Source: DAOUKH01 sp034421515
GTDB taxonomy: Bacteria > Chloroflexota > Dehalococcoidia > SHYB01
Direction: 5' to 3'
Length of the DNA: 64,000 nt
Assembly (NCBI GenBank): GCA_034421515.1
Contig: DAOUKH010000062.1
Location: 53,734 to 117,733 of the forward strand
Shown here: positions 44,199-52,803 of the stretch, one piece after another
Layout of the letters: every line of letters begins with the position of its first letter
Numbering within the stretch: the stretch's first letter is position 1
Made by a program: the position numbers and the translations under genes
Notes under the pieces: model-generated
What the model was told of the DNA's origin: nothing
Database searches by the model: none
The model's input: the letters and a program-made list of their open reading frames with translations, nothing else

Positions 44199-45338
44199 CT
44201 ACGCGTTGATGCCGTAGAGCCCGGCGGCGTTGTCGTGGAGGATGGCGCGGCGGTCGGCGTCGGCGACGTCGGCGTAGTTCTTCTCCAGCGTCTTGGCGCT
44301 GTCGGGGAAGGTGGAGCTCTCCAGCGGGAACTCGGAGAACCACATCACGTTGTTCGACCCGATCAGGTAGAGCAGCCGCAGGCCCACCTGGTCGAACGAC
44401 GTCGTCACGAAGCCCTGGCGGTGGAAGATCTCGCTGGGCGCGGTGTGCATTTCGACGTTCTCGCCCTTCAGGCAGATGCGCTCCCACTCGTGGTCGGAGA
44501 CCTCGAGCATGAAGGCGAACCAGTCGATGCCGGTGGCGCTGAACACGAACTTGACGTTGGGGTGGCGCTCGCCGACGCCGGAGAAGAGGAAGCGGCACAC
44601 GATCATGCCGCTGCTCGATGGGCGGCGCACCACGTCGAAGGCCTTGGCCACCGCCGGGGGGAAGCCCTCGTAGACCTGCATCATCAGACTCGGCACGCTC
44701 CCCGAGTGGAAGCAGATGGGGACGCCGAGCTCGCCGACTTGCGCCCAGAACGGGTCCCAGTCGGGGTCGTAGAGGTGGGGCGTGCCGTCGTTGATCCGCC
44801 ACGGCGCCGCGGGGAGCACGATGCCCTTGTGCCCCGCCTCGACCGCCTTGACCGCGCCGGCCCGCGCCGCCTCAATCGAGCTGATCGGCACCAGTCCCTG
44901 CGGGACCAGCCGGTCGTTGTTCCACGTCTCCAGAATCCACTCGTTGTAGACGTCGACGCAGGCGGCCTGGAGCTCGGGGTCCTTGATCGAACCCAGAATC
45001 TCACCGCCAAGCCCCGCGATGTAGGGATAGAGCACGGAGGCGGCAATGTTGTCCTGGTCCATCGCCTTCAGCCGTTCGGCGGGGTCGTAGCTCGCCGCGG
45101 GGACCTGGTCCCACGTCTCGATGTCGAGGTAGCGGTCGCCGTTGGAGATGGCGCGGGCCCGGGAGACGGGCCAGTCGGCCAAGACCTCGCCGTCGACCAG
45201 CCAGCGGTCGCGGCCGTCGGGCTGGCGCTCGACGCGCGGACCGCGCTCCGCGAGGTGCTTGGGCAGGCGCGACGTCCAGAGGTCGGGCGGCTCCTGCACG
45301 TGGTCGTCGGACGAAATGATAGGAAAGTCGAGAGCCAT
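44199..45338 (-). CDS. Amidohydrolase-2 family protein with altered late metal motif
   Basis: 379 residues from ATG 45338 (MALDFPIISSDDHVQEPPDLW). Mid-barrel His is present in VPICFHSGSV. The late motif, which reads WESDFPHP or WETDFPHP in the neighbours, is WFSEFPLES here: the metal/catalytic Asp is Glu and the His after it is Leu. Either Glu substitutes or activity has changed. Sits between the orphan binding protein and the amidohydrolase at 45374, same strand, 35 bases from the latter. Confidence 0.86.
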   Translation of the reverse strand: MALDFPIISSDDHVQEPPDLWTSRLPKHLAERGPRVERQPDGRDRWLVDGEVLADWPVSRARAISNGDRYLDIETWDQVPAASYDPAERLKAMDQDNIAASVLYPYIAGLGGEILGSIKDPELQAACVDVYNEWILETWNNDRLVPQGLVPISSIEAARAGAVKAVEAGHKGIVLPAAPWRINDGTPHLYDPDWDPFWAQVGELGVPICFHSGSVPSLMMQVYEGFPPAVAKAFDVVRRPSSSGMIVCRFLFSGVGERHPNVKFVFSATGIDWFAFMLEVSDHEWERICLKGENVEMHTAPSEIFHRQGFVTTSFDQVGLRLLYLIGSNNVMWFSEFPLESSTFPDSAKTLEKNYADVADADRRAILHDNAAGLYGINA

Positions 45339-45373
45339 GAGTCGCGTCCCTTCGGTGGCGGCCGGCCGCGCCG

Positions 45374-46504
45374 TTAGTTGAGCTTGAAGACCTTCTTCGG
45401 GTTCTCCACCAGAATCTGGTACTGCTCCTCCTCCGGCACGTTCTGGAACGCCTTGGCAACGAATTCGTTGGTGTTCGGCCACAGCGACGTCGGGTGAGGG
45501 AAGTCCGTCTCCCACATGATCCGGTCGACGCCGATGACGTGGCGGTAGTGGTCCACCGCCGAGCGCTCGTACCAAAAGTCGACGTAGCAGTGACTCCTGA
45601 AGAGGTCGGTGGGGCGGGTGGGCAGGCCCTGGTTCCAGAGCTGCCCCTGCTCCCAAGCGTAGTCGCAGGACTCCAGCAGCCAGGGGAGCCAACCGATGCC
45701 CGTCTCGGCGGCGACGAGGGTCAGCGTCGGAAAGCGGTCGAAGACGCCGGCGAACAGGAAGTTCGCGAAGTACTGCGGCTGAATGCTGAAGCCGGCGGCG
45801 GCGAGCGCGGCGTCGTTGCGCCGGTGCTCCTGCGTGGCGTGCTTCTCGATGCGCATGCTCTGCGGCGCCGCGCCGGAGCCATGGACGGTGAGCACGAGGT
45901 CGAGGTCGACGACGGTCTGCCACAACGGCTCCCAGTAGGGCGAGCTGTAGTTCTCCAGGCCGCGGGTGTGCGGCGTCCCCACAAGCATCACCCCCCGGTG
46001 CCCATTCTTCGCGTTGTGGTGGACCTCCTCCAGCGTCTTCTCCATCGAGTAGTAGACAGGGACGGTGAGGGCCACGAACCGGTTCGGGTTGACGTTGACC
46101 CACTCCTCGGTCTGGTAGTCGTTGTAAACGCGGACGCACGCCGCTTCGAACTCGGGGTCGAGCCCTTGGAAGCGGTCGCCGGAGACGCCGGTGGTGTTGG
46201 CGTACATCACCTGGCAGTCGGTCCCCTCGGAGTCCATCGCCTTCATGCGCTCCTCGGCGACGTAGACCGAGGGCGGGATCATGTCCCAGCGGTGCGGGTT
46301 GGTGACGCGGTCGGGCATGACGGCGGGGCAGGTCGAGAGGTAGCCCGTCGGCTTGCCGTCGACCACCCACTCGTCACGCTCGGGGCCGTAGCGCATGTGG
46401 GGAATCCGGTCGCCCCACTTCGCCTTCGACATGCGGCTCGTCCACGTGTCGGGTTTCTCTTGGATGTGGGAATCTACGTCGATTCTCTTGTAGGGGTAGC
46501 CCAC
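45374..46504 (-). CDS. Amidohydrolase-2 family metal-dependent hydrolase
   Basis: 376 residues from the GTG at 46504, chosen because AGGAGG lies five bases upstream and the protein then begins at the first strand (MGYPYKRIDVDSHIQEKPDTW). Mid-barrel LVLTVHGSGAA, AETGIGWLPWLLES and the late Asp in MWETDFPHPTSLWPN are intact. Closely related in motif style to the 40250 product. First of a minus-strand series with 44199 and the orphan binding protein. Confidence 0.87.
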   Translation of the reverse strand: MGYPYKRIDVDSHIQEKPDTWTSRMSKAKWGDRIPHMRYGPERDEWVVDGKPTGYLSTCPAVMPDRVTNPHRWDMIPPSVYVAEERMKAMDSEGTDCQVMYANTTGVSGDRFQGLDPEFEAACVRVYNDYQTEEWVNVNPNRFVALTVPVYYSMEKTLEEVHHNAKNGHRGVMLVGTPHTRGLENYSSPYWEPLWQTVVDLDLVLTVHGSGAAPQSMRIEKHATQEHRRNDAALAAAGFSIQPQYFANFLFAGVFDRFPTLTLVAAETGIGWLPWLLESCDYAWEQGQLWNQGLPTRPTDLFRSHCYVDFWYERSAVDHYRHVIGVDRIMWETDFPHPTSLWPNTNEFVAKAFQNVPEEEQYQILVENPKKVFKLN

Positions 46505-46643
46505 GGCATCCTCCTGGTTTGCGGGCCGGGTCGCGCGCCCGCGTGCGCCCAGAGAGTAGCATAATCCGGCACCGCAGACCACGAAGGAAGAGGGAAGCCG
46601 TCCGCGTCAGCCTCGCGTCAGCCTGAAGCTGAACTAAGCGCGC

Positions 46644-47876
46644 CTAGAACGGCGCGGTGCGGGGGATGTGGCAGCGGCCCTCGCGCGGCAGGCCGATGCC
46701 GGCCATCCTGGCTTCGTAGCGTTCGGCGATCTGCGGCCAGAACTCGCGGAGGACGTCCCACCCCCGGTCGATGCTCTCGGGGCTGCCGGCGAGGAGGATG
46801 GCGAGCGGCTCCAGCACCTTGGGGTTGAGCAGGTGGTTCGCCGTCTGCTCCGACTCCAGCCGGTCGGCGATTTCGTGGAGGTGCAGCGCCGCCGACTCGC
46901 GGTCGGGGCAGTGGTCGAGGTAGTAGCGGAGCCGCGAGCAGCCCCACGAGACGTGCCGCGCTTCGTCCTGCACCATGCGGGCGAGGAGGCCGCGGTCGAA
47001 GTCCGTCCGCGCCGCCGCCTCGCCGAGCCGCAGCATCTCCAGGACGACGCCGTTGAAGAAGACGTGCAGCCCGAGCACGACGGCGTTGAGGTCGCGCTCG
47101 ACTTCGCCCTCGAACCGGTTGGACGCCGCGTTGCAGACCTCGACGAGCCCCGCGTCGACGCCGTCGACGTAGGCGCCGATGCCGCCGCCGTTCGAGATCG
47201 CCCGCTTGCGGAGCATCCCGGCGTGGACGTTGTAGTCGAACATCTCGTAGGCGAGGATGCTCTTCACCTCGGGGAAGCCGTAGCTGATCCTCCCGATGTA
47301 GGGGCCGATCACGTCCGAGCAGAGGAACTGGCATTGGATGAGATAGGTGAGGTACTGGTCGAAGGCGCGCTCTAAGTCGTCGGGCAGCGGCTCCATTTCC
47401 TTCCAGGCGATGTCGCGGCCCGCATACCACCGGCGCGACAGGGCCTCCTCGACCAAGGCCGGCGTCTCGTCCGACCACACCTCGTACTTGTATTCCAACT
47501 CGCGGTGGCCGCCCCACTTGGGCGACATCTTCTCCCGAAGGTCCTCCGGCATCAGCGGGTAGGGCTTCACGTAGCGGACCTGCGTCAGGTGCGGCTCGCC
47601 GATCTCCGGCGGGTCGCCGATGTGGCTGACCTCGTTGACCGCGCTCCACGTCAGGCCGCGCTCGTCGACCCGCGCCTTCATGCCCCACGCCGTCCAGATG
47701 CCCTCGCTCAGCGGCTTGCCGATCCAGTCGCTGAACCGGCCCTCGCGGATCTTGACCGCCTGGGGGTGCCGGTCGAGCTTCTCGGCGATCTCCTCCGCGG
47801 TGGGCAGGGAGTCGATCTCGATGGGGCGCGTGCGGTAGATGTCGACGCGCTGGGGCTCGCGCTTGCGTTCGGCCAT
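46644..47876 (-). CDS. Ferritin-like di-iron family protein with degenerate metal ligands
   Basis: 410 residues from ATG 47876. Paralog of the gene just upstream (47903-49069). The four-helix segments align well: the helix-1 Glu of the paralog is Gln here (LIQCQFLCSD), the helix-2 ExxH (DESRH) is D-Y-N-V-H so the Glu is lost while His remains, but helix 3 keeps RLGEA and helix 4 keeps QDEARHVSWG. Two of the six expected ligands are therefore missing. It may form a non-catalytic partner subunit, or a mononuclear site. The ~110-residue N-terminal region is its own. Downstream gene of a coupled pair. Confidence 0.8.
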   Translation of the reverse strand: MAERKREPQRVDIYRTRPIEIDSLPTAEEIAEKLDRHPQAVKIREGRFSDWIGKPLSEGIWTAWGMKARVDERGLTWSAVNEVSHIGDPPEIGEPHLTQVRYVKPYPLMPEDLREKMSPKWGGHRELEYKYEVWSDETPALVEEALSRRWYAGRDIAWKEMEPLPDDLERAFDQYLTYLIQCQFLCSDVIGPYIGRISYGFPEVKSILAYEMFDYNVHAGMLRKRAISNGGGIGAYVDGVDAGLVEVCNAASNRFEGEVERDLNAVVLGLHVFFNGVVLEMLRLGEAAARTDFDRGLLARMVQDEARHVSWGCSRLRYYLDHCPDRESAALHLHEIADRLESEQTANHLLNPKVLEPLAILLAGSPESIDRGWDVLREFWPQIAERYEARMAGIGLPREGRCHIPRTAPF

Positions 47877-47902
47877 GGCGTTATCCGTGGGCGTCGCCGG
47901 CC

Positions 47903-49069
47903 CTAGAAGGGAGCCTCGCGAGGGAGCAGGCACTTGTCCCAGCGGGGGACGCCGGCAAGCTCCATGCGCTTCAGGTAGTTCTCGACGACGACGGCCCAGA
48001 ACTCGCGGTAGGCCTCCCAGCCCTTCTCCATGTTCGCCGTGCCGCCGGCGGCGAGCACCGCCCACGGCTCGATCAGGCTGGGCGCGATCAGCAGGTTGAA
48101 GCCCGTCGCGCCGGCCTCGCCGACCGCGGCCAGGTAGTTCACCAGCTCGAAGGCCTCGTCGCGCTTGTCCTTGGGCGCGTTCTCCAGGAAGTACTTGAGG
48201 TGCAGCGTGCCGTAGGAGACGTGCCGCGCCTCGTCCTGCATGACCCGGCGGAAGATCTGCTTGTCGCAGTTGTTCCGGCCCAGGAATTCGCCGAAGCGGA
48301 ACAGGTCGAGCACCACCGCCTCGCCGAGGATCTGCACGTGGTAGGAGTAGGCCAGGAAGTCCATCCACGGCCGCGACGGCATCACCTTGCGCGTCGTCTC
48401 CGACGGCAGCGCCATCGTGTCCGGCGTCGTCTGCAGGATGCCCTCGGCCGTGGGGTCGACGCCGGGGCCGCCCCCGTTGGCGAACATCCGCTTGACGAAG
48501 ACCTCCATGTGCCGCGACTCGTCGACGCACTGCGTCGAGAGGAACATGCGCGCCTCGGGGAAGGAGGGGTCGATCCGCGACATGTAGGTGGGCAGATTGT
48601 CCGTGGGGGTGAACTCGACAGCGTGCAGGAAGCAGACGAACTGGCAGACCGAGCGCTCCAGCTCCTCGGGCAGCGGCTCGAGATCGCCCCAGGGGATGTC
48701 GCTCGTGGCGCTCCACTGCCGCGACAGCGCCTCGTCGAGCAGGCTTTCGAGGTTGTCCGACCACACCTCGTACTTGTTGCCCATCTGGTAGGCGAAGCGC
48801 GGGTCGGACGGGGCGAAGGCGACCTCGCGGTCGGCGCCGGCGCCCTCCTCCGGTATCAGGTCGGGGCGCGCCCGGTTCGTCTCGAAGAACGTCACCCCGC
48901 GCCGCGTCGGCTCGAACCGCCTTCCCCACGACCCCCACGACTCCCCGCCGACCGGGTCGTCGGTGAACCACGGGCCGGGCGCATAGTCGCCCGCCTTCCA
49001 CCGCTTCACCTGCGGCAGGTTCCGAATCCGCTCCGTCGACTCCGCAAGAGTAGGTGGGCTATACGCCAT
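47903..49069 (-). CDS. Ferritin-like di-iron oxygenase/reductase-type protein, complete ligand set
   Basis: 388 residues. A four-helix bundle with a full carboxylate-bridged di-iron pattern: Glu in FLHAVEFTPTDN, ExxH in CVDESRHMEVF, Glu in FRFGEFLGR and ExxH in QDEARHVSYG. This spacing is shared by R2-like ligand-binding oxidases, AurF-type N-oxygenases and related O2-activating enzymes; I cannot assign the exact family. Starts at ATG 49069. Followed 26 bases later by the degenerate paralog at 46644-47876, with which it may form a hetero-oligomer. Confidence 0.83.
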   Translation of the reverse strand: MAYSPPTLAESTERIRNLPQVKRWKAGDYAPGPWFTDDPVGGESWGSWGRRFEPTRRGVTFFETNRARPDLIPEEGAGADREVAFAPSDPRFAYQMGNKYEVWSDNLESLLDEALSRQWSATSDIPWGDLEPLPEELERSVCQFVCFLHAVEFTPTDNLPTYMSRIDPSFPEARMFLSTQCVDESRHMEVFVKRMFANGGGPGVDPTAEGILQTTPDTMALPSETTRKVMPSRPWMDFLAYSYHVQILGEAVVLDLFRFGEFLGRNNCDKQIFRRVMQDEARHVSYGTLHLKYFLENAPKDKRDEAFELVNYLAAVGEAGATGFNLLIAPSLIEPWAVLAAGGTANMEKGWEAYREFWAVVVENYLKRMELAGVPRWDKCLLPREAPF

Positions 49070-49150
49070 CAGCCGCGCTCCTCAAACAGGCTCCCCGCCG
49101 GGGCGTAGCTAGCATACCGCCCAAGGTGGGCGCGGTGGAAGGGGTCTCCC

Positions 49151-49171
49151 CCCTCTCCCGCCGGGAGAGGG
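49151..49171. repeat. CCCTCTCCC-GCC-GGGAGAGGG hairpin
   Basis: Perfect 9-bp stem with a three-base loop in the divergent gap 49070-49293, followed by G-rich sequence and a second GGCGCC-type inverted repeat. Related hairpins occur at 34630-34646 and 39289-39305, so this looks like a dispersed intergenic element. Confidence 0.45.
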
Positions 49172-49293
49172 TTGGGGTGAGGGCGGGGCGCCGGGAGGGG
49201 CGCCCGACCTCGCTGGAGCCTGCAGCGGATGCTACGCTGACGAAGTCGCGAGCGTGATGAGCAGAGGTGCTAGCGAAGAGAGAGGAGGCCTTG

Positions 49294-50244
49294 ATGTCGG
49301 AGTGTTTCATCTGGCCTGACCATGCGGCGTCCGGGTACTTTCGGGAGACTCCCCTCAGCGAAGGCTTTGAGGATTCTCCTCGGACCGGCGGTGGGTACGC
49401 CATCGACGCCGAGCCAAGGAATGCCATCTCTCAATTGAGTGAAGCAGAGAGGGCGCGGCTGACTACTTGGCTTGTCGATCAACGTTCGCAGGGAGTTGTT
49501 CAGCCGCGAATCACCATGAACACTCTCGAATACATTGTAACTAAGCCACCCCTCTCCCCTTTCCAACGTGCCACCCGATTGCTTGAGTATGTTGCCCTTC
49601 ATGCCGAATCAATCGGGACTACCGTCAAGCTTATTAGAGAAACCGATGCAGGATGGCGGGCGTGCGCCTGCTCCGAGTCGATCAAATGGGAAGACGTCGA
49701 CTACCTTGTAGGTTATCTGAACGATACGGGCTGGCTGGAACAACTAGGCGGACGCCATATTGTTAGGGTCACCGTAGAGGGCCATCGACACATCCAAGAG
49801 CAAAAGACCAACACCGACTCCGCCCAAGCATTCGTAGCAATGTGGTTTAGCGAGGAAATGAATGATGGCTATGACAATGGGGTAAAGCCCGGCATAGAAT
49901 CAGCTGGTTACAAGCCTGTGCGGATAGACCAAAAGGCGGACGTGAACAAGATCGACGACGAGATCATCGCCGAAATCAGGCGTTCTCGGTTCCTGGTGGC
50001 GGACTTCACTCAAGGAAAAGACGGAGCGAGGGGCGGCGTGTACTTTGAGGCAGGCTTCGCATACGGCCTAGGCATCCCCGTGATTCACACTTGCCGCAAG
50101 GACACAATAGACAAACTGGCCTTCGACACCCGGCAATACAACCATATCGTGTGGGAGACGCCCGAAGAGCTGCGCGACGCCCTCGCCAAGCGAATCAGCG
50201 CACGGATCGGAGACGGTCCACTGCTGCAAGAAGGAAGCCAATAG
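49294..50244 (+). CDS. Protein with C-terminal nucleoside deoxyribosyltransferase/TIR-like Rossmann domain
   Basis: 316 residues from ATG 49294 (AGAGGAGG five bases upstream). Residues ~1-100 are unassigned; ~100-165 look like a winged helix (WEDVDYLVGYLNDTGWLEQ ... VRVTVEGHRHI); ~179-287 form a Rossmann-like domain: AFVAMWFSEEM, KIDDEIIAEIRRSRFLVADFT, GVYFEAGFAYGLGIPVIHT. The EAGFA motif with its Glu matches nucleoside 2-deoxyribosyltransferase-like proteins often found as effectors in defence loci. Base composition is visibly lower in GC than the neighbours, suggesting acquisition by transfer. Whether it cleaves NAD or nucleotides is not known. Confidence 0.75.
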   Translation: MSECFIWPDHAASGYFRETPLSEGFEDSPRTGGGYAIDAEPRNAISQLSEAERARLTTWLVDQRSQGVVQPRITMNTLEYIVTKPPLSPFQRATRLLEYVALHAESIGTTVKLIRETDAGWRACACSESIKWEDVDYLVGYLNDTGWLEQLGGRHIVRVTVEGHRHIQEQKTNTDSAQAFVAMWFSEEMNDGYDNGVKPGIESAGYKPVRIDQKADVNKIDDEIIAEIRRSRFLVADFTQGKDGARGGVYFEAGFAYGLGIPVIHTCRKDTIDKLAFDTRQYNHIVWETPEELRDALAKRISARIGDGPLLQEGSQ

Positions 50245-50348
50245 CCCCCTCCACACCACCCGCCCTCAATCTTGCCGCCGCACCCCAGACCACGTAACAT
50301 CTGCCCATATCCGGCCAAGCCGCCTCCGGCGGCGCGAAAGGAAACGTC

Positions 50349-50894
50349 ATGGCCAAGATCGAGCTGCTCGACCCCACCGGCGTCATGCCCACGGTCAGCA
50401 AGACCGACACCCCCACCCTCGACACCATCGACGGCAAGCGCATCGGCTTCCGCGTCGATTGGGCCAACTTCGACATCTTCTGCAACGAGGTCGACGCCCA
50501 CCTCAAGGAGAACTACGAGCCCCTCGAGGTCAAGCACTACTACCCCACCAGCCGCAGCCAGACCGACGCCGCCGGGGCGAAGGAGTTGTCCGACTTCGTC
50601 GACAGCGTCGACGCCGTCGCCGTCGGCCTCGCGGCCTGAGGCTCCTGCACCGCGTGGAGTGTCCACGACACGATTAGCGTCAACGAGCAGGGCAAGCCGA
50701 CCGTCCTCATGGTCACCTCCGAGTTCGTCAAGCTCGCCGAGAGCCTGCTGCGCGCCCGCAACCGCAGCGACATCCCCATGGTCGTCCTCCCTCACCCCTT
50801 CGAGCCCCTGCCCAAGGACGACATCAAGGCGCTCGCCAAGGAGAAATACGAGGCCGTGGCCAGGGCGCTGACCGACGGCGAGACCAGCGCCTAG
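50349..50894 (+). CDS. UGSC-family selenoprotein (in-frame TGA = Sec97)
   Basis: 181 residues reading through one TGA at 50637-50639. The TGA sits in AVGLAA-U-GSCTAWSVHD, giving exactly the U-G-S-C motif for which this family of (seleno)proteins is named; Cys homologs have CGSC. After the TGA the frame stays open for 84 residues that match the family end (TVLMVTSEFVKLAE ... MVVLPHPFEPLPKDD). A perfect 6-bp hairpin at 50653-50667 lies 13 bases after the TGA. A U-x-x-C pair suggests redox or thiol/selenol chemistry; the family's reaction is unknown. Nine bases upstream of the next gene, first of a five-gene operon. Confidence 0.92.
50653..50667 (+). promoter_or_regulatory. Putative bacterial SECIS element of the UGSC gene
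   Basis: CGTGGA-GTG-TCCACG: perfect 6-bp stem, three-base loop starting with G, loop beginning 20 bases after the TGA, the same geometry as the hairpin at 31400-31416. Confidence 0.75.
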
Positions 50895-50903
50895 GAGGCC
50901 CCG

Positions 50904-51962
50904 ATGTCCGACCCAACCCTGACGGCGGAGGTCGTCGCCCTCGACGACGACTCCATCGAGGCCGTCTACGAGCGCGCCGCCGACCTCGGCTGGATCGACG
51001 GCCTGCCCATCATTCCCCCCACGCCGGACCGCGTGAAGCGCATGATGGCCGGCGTCAACCGCGACCCCCAGGACAACGTCGCCAACATCCCGCCCAACAA
51101 CGCCCCGGCGACCATCGAGAAGATCGCCATCAACGCCGTCATGGCCGGCTGCAAGCCGGAGTACATGCCGGTCGTCGTCGCCGCCATCGAGGCCTGTGCC
51201 GACCCCCAGTTCAACCTCTACGCCCTCAACACCACCACCAGCAGCGTCGGCCAGCTGGTCATCGTCAACGGCCCCATCCGCAACGAGTTGGAGATCAACT
51301 GCGGCTACAGCGTCTTCGGCGGGGCCAACGCCCGCGCCAACACCACCATCGGGCGCGCCGTCCGACTCGTTATGCGGAACGTCGGCGGCTCCATCGAGGG
51401 CATCGTCAGCAAGAGCACGATGGGCAATCCCCTGCGCATCACCGGCTGCGTCGGCGAGTGGGAGGAGCAGAGCCCCTGGCCGGCGCTCAGCGTCCAGCGG
51501 GGCCTCGCGGAAGGCCAGGGCGCGGTCACCGTCTTCGGCGCGCAGGGCACCCTCAACCTGCAGGACGTCGCGTGCAAGACGGCGGCGGGCCTGCTGACCG
51601 TCCTCGCCCACTCCATCGACTGCTCCGCCACCAACATGGTGCTCGGCAAGCTCGAGTCGGCCCAAGTCCTGCTCGCGCTCTGCCCCGACTTCGCCTACAT
51701 CGTCGCCCGCGACGGCTGGTCGGTCGAGGACGCGCGCCAGTTCATCTTCGAGCAGACCAGCGCCGTCCCGCTCGACCGCTGGCCCGAAGAGCTGCACGGC
51801 CCCATGGAGGAGCGCGGGCGGATCGTCAACGGCGTCGTGCCCATGGCGGCGGACCCCGATCAGTTCCTCATCATCGTCAACGGCGGGCTCGGCGGGCTCC
51901 ACGCCATCGCGTGCCACTCCTTCGCGGAGACGGACGCGGTGACCCGCCCCATCGTGCGCTAG
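50904..51962 (+). CDS. Conserved protein of unknown function, partner of the UGSC selenoprotein
   Basis: 352 residues without a domain I can name. It begins with a segment DLGWIDGLPIIPPTPDRVKRM and contains several internal motifs that look conserved: NAVMAGCKPEYMPVVVAAI, IVNGPIRNELEINCGYS, ANTTIGRAVRLVMRNVGG and EWEEQSPWPALSVQRG. Nine Cys are spread over the chain (e.g. AGCKPEY, EINCGYS, TGCVGEW, LALCPDF), which may bind metal or join redox chemistry with the selenoprotein. No signal peptide or TM segment. Tight spacing (nine bases) after the UGSC gene indicates a functional pair. The start ATG 50904 follows AGGAGG. Confidence 0.85.
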   Translation: MSDPTLTAEVVALDDDSIEAVYERAADLGWIDGLPIIPPTPDRVKRMMAGVNRDPQDNVANIPPNNAPATIEKIAINAVMAGCKPEYMPVVVAAIEACADPQFNLYALNTTTSSVGQLVIVNGPIRNELEINCGYSVFGGANARANTTIGRAVRLVMRNVGGSIEGIVSKSTMGNPLRITGCVGEWEEQSPWPALSVQRGLAEGQGAVTVFGAQGTLNLQDVACKTAAGLLTVLAHSIDCSATNMVLGKLESAQVLLALCPDFAYIVARDGWSVEDARQFIFEQTSAVPLDRWPEELHGPMEERGRIVNGVVPMAADPDQFLIIVNGGLGGLHAIACHSFAETDAVTRPIVR

Positions 51963-52002
51963 CGCCCGCGCCCAAGACGGACCGAAAGCCTAGGAGGCAA
52001 TC

Positions 52003-52797
52003 ATGGCGGACTCGCTGCTCGGCCTGGAAGATAGGGTCTGTCTCGTCACCGGCGCGGGGCAGGGCATGGGCGAGGGGATCGCCACCGTCCTCGCCGAGGC
52101 CGGCTGCCACGCGGCCATCGTCGATATCAACGCCGAGAAGGCCGAGCGCGTCGCCGACAAGATCCGTGGCATGGGCCGCAAAGCCGTCGCCCTCACCGCC
52201 GACGCCCGCTCGGAAGACGACATCCGCCAAATGGTCGCCGACACCGTCGCCGAGCTCGGCGGCCTCGACATCGGCGTCTGCAACATCGGCGGCCTCAGCC
52301 AGGAGCACCCCGCCCTCGTGGTCGAGTCGTCGCTCGAGTTCTGGGACTACGTCGTCGACCAGAACCTGCGCTCGACCTACCTCTGCTCCCGCGAGATGGC
52401 CCGCTCGATGGTCGACCGCGGCGTGAAAGGGACCATCGTCAACATCGCCTCGATCAGCGGCCTGCGCGCCTCGGCCCGACTCTCCCCCTACGGCGCGTCC
52501 AAGGCCGGCATCATGCACTACACGCAGACCCTCGCCATCGAGCTCGCCAGGCACGGCATCCGCGTCAACTGCGTCTCCCCGGCTTCCATCAACACGCCGG
52601 AGGCGCTGGGCCACTCGGGCCGAACGGAGATGGACGCCTCGGTCATCCCCATCGGACGGGCGGGCCAACCGGAGGACATCGGCTACCTGGTCGCGGTCCT
52701 GGCCTCCGACCGCGCCGGCTACGTCACCGGCCAGACCATCCACGCCGACGGCGGCCTCAGCTGCACCTCGGCCCGGCCCCAGATGGCGGGTGGCTAG
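52003..52797 (+). CDS. Short-chain dehydrogenase/reductase of the selenoprotein operon
   Basis: 264 residues, classical SDR: TGAGQGMGEG (cofactor), Asp after strand 2 (AIVDINAEKA) pointing to NAD(H), NIGG at the NNAG site, Ser in NIASISG, catalytic YGASK, and a C-terminal VTGQTIHADGGLSC. AGGAGG seven bases before ATG 52003. Third gene of the UGSC operon; seven bases from the luciferase-like gene. Confidence 0.92.
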   Translation: MADSLLGLEDRVCLVTGAGQGMGEGIATVLAEAGCHAAIVDINAEKAERVADKIRGMGRKAVALTADARSEDDIRQMVADTVAELGGLDIGVCNIGGLSQEHPALVVESSLEFWDYVVDQNLRSTYLCSREMARSMVDRGVKGTIVNIASISGLRASARLSPYGASKAGIMHYTQTLAIELARHGIRVNCVSPASINTPEALGHSGRTEMDASVIPIGRAGQPEDIGYLVAVLASDRAGYVTGQTIHADGGLSCTSARPQMAGG

Positions 52798-52803
52798 CGC
52801 GGC

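Noticed and set aside
50349..50894. Two small separate genes (50349-50639 and 50709-50894)
   Set aside because: Both lie in one frame, together give a full UGSC-family protein, and the second part has no Shine-Dalgarno at a plausible start and lacks the motif encoded between them.
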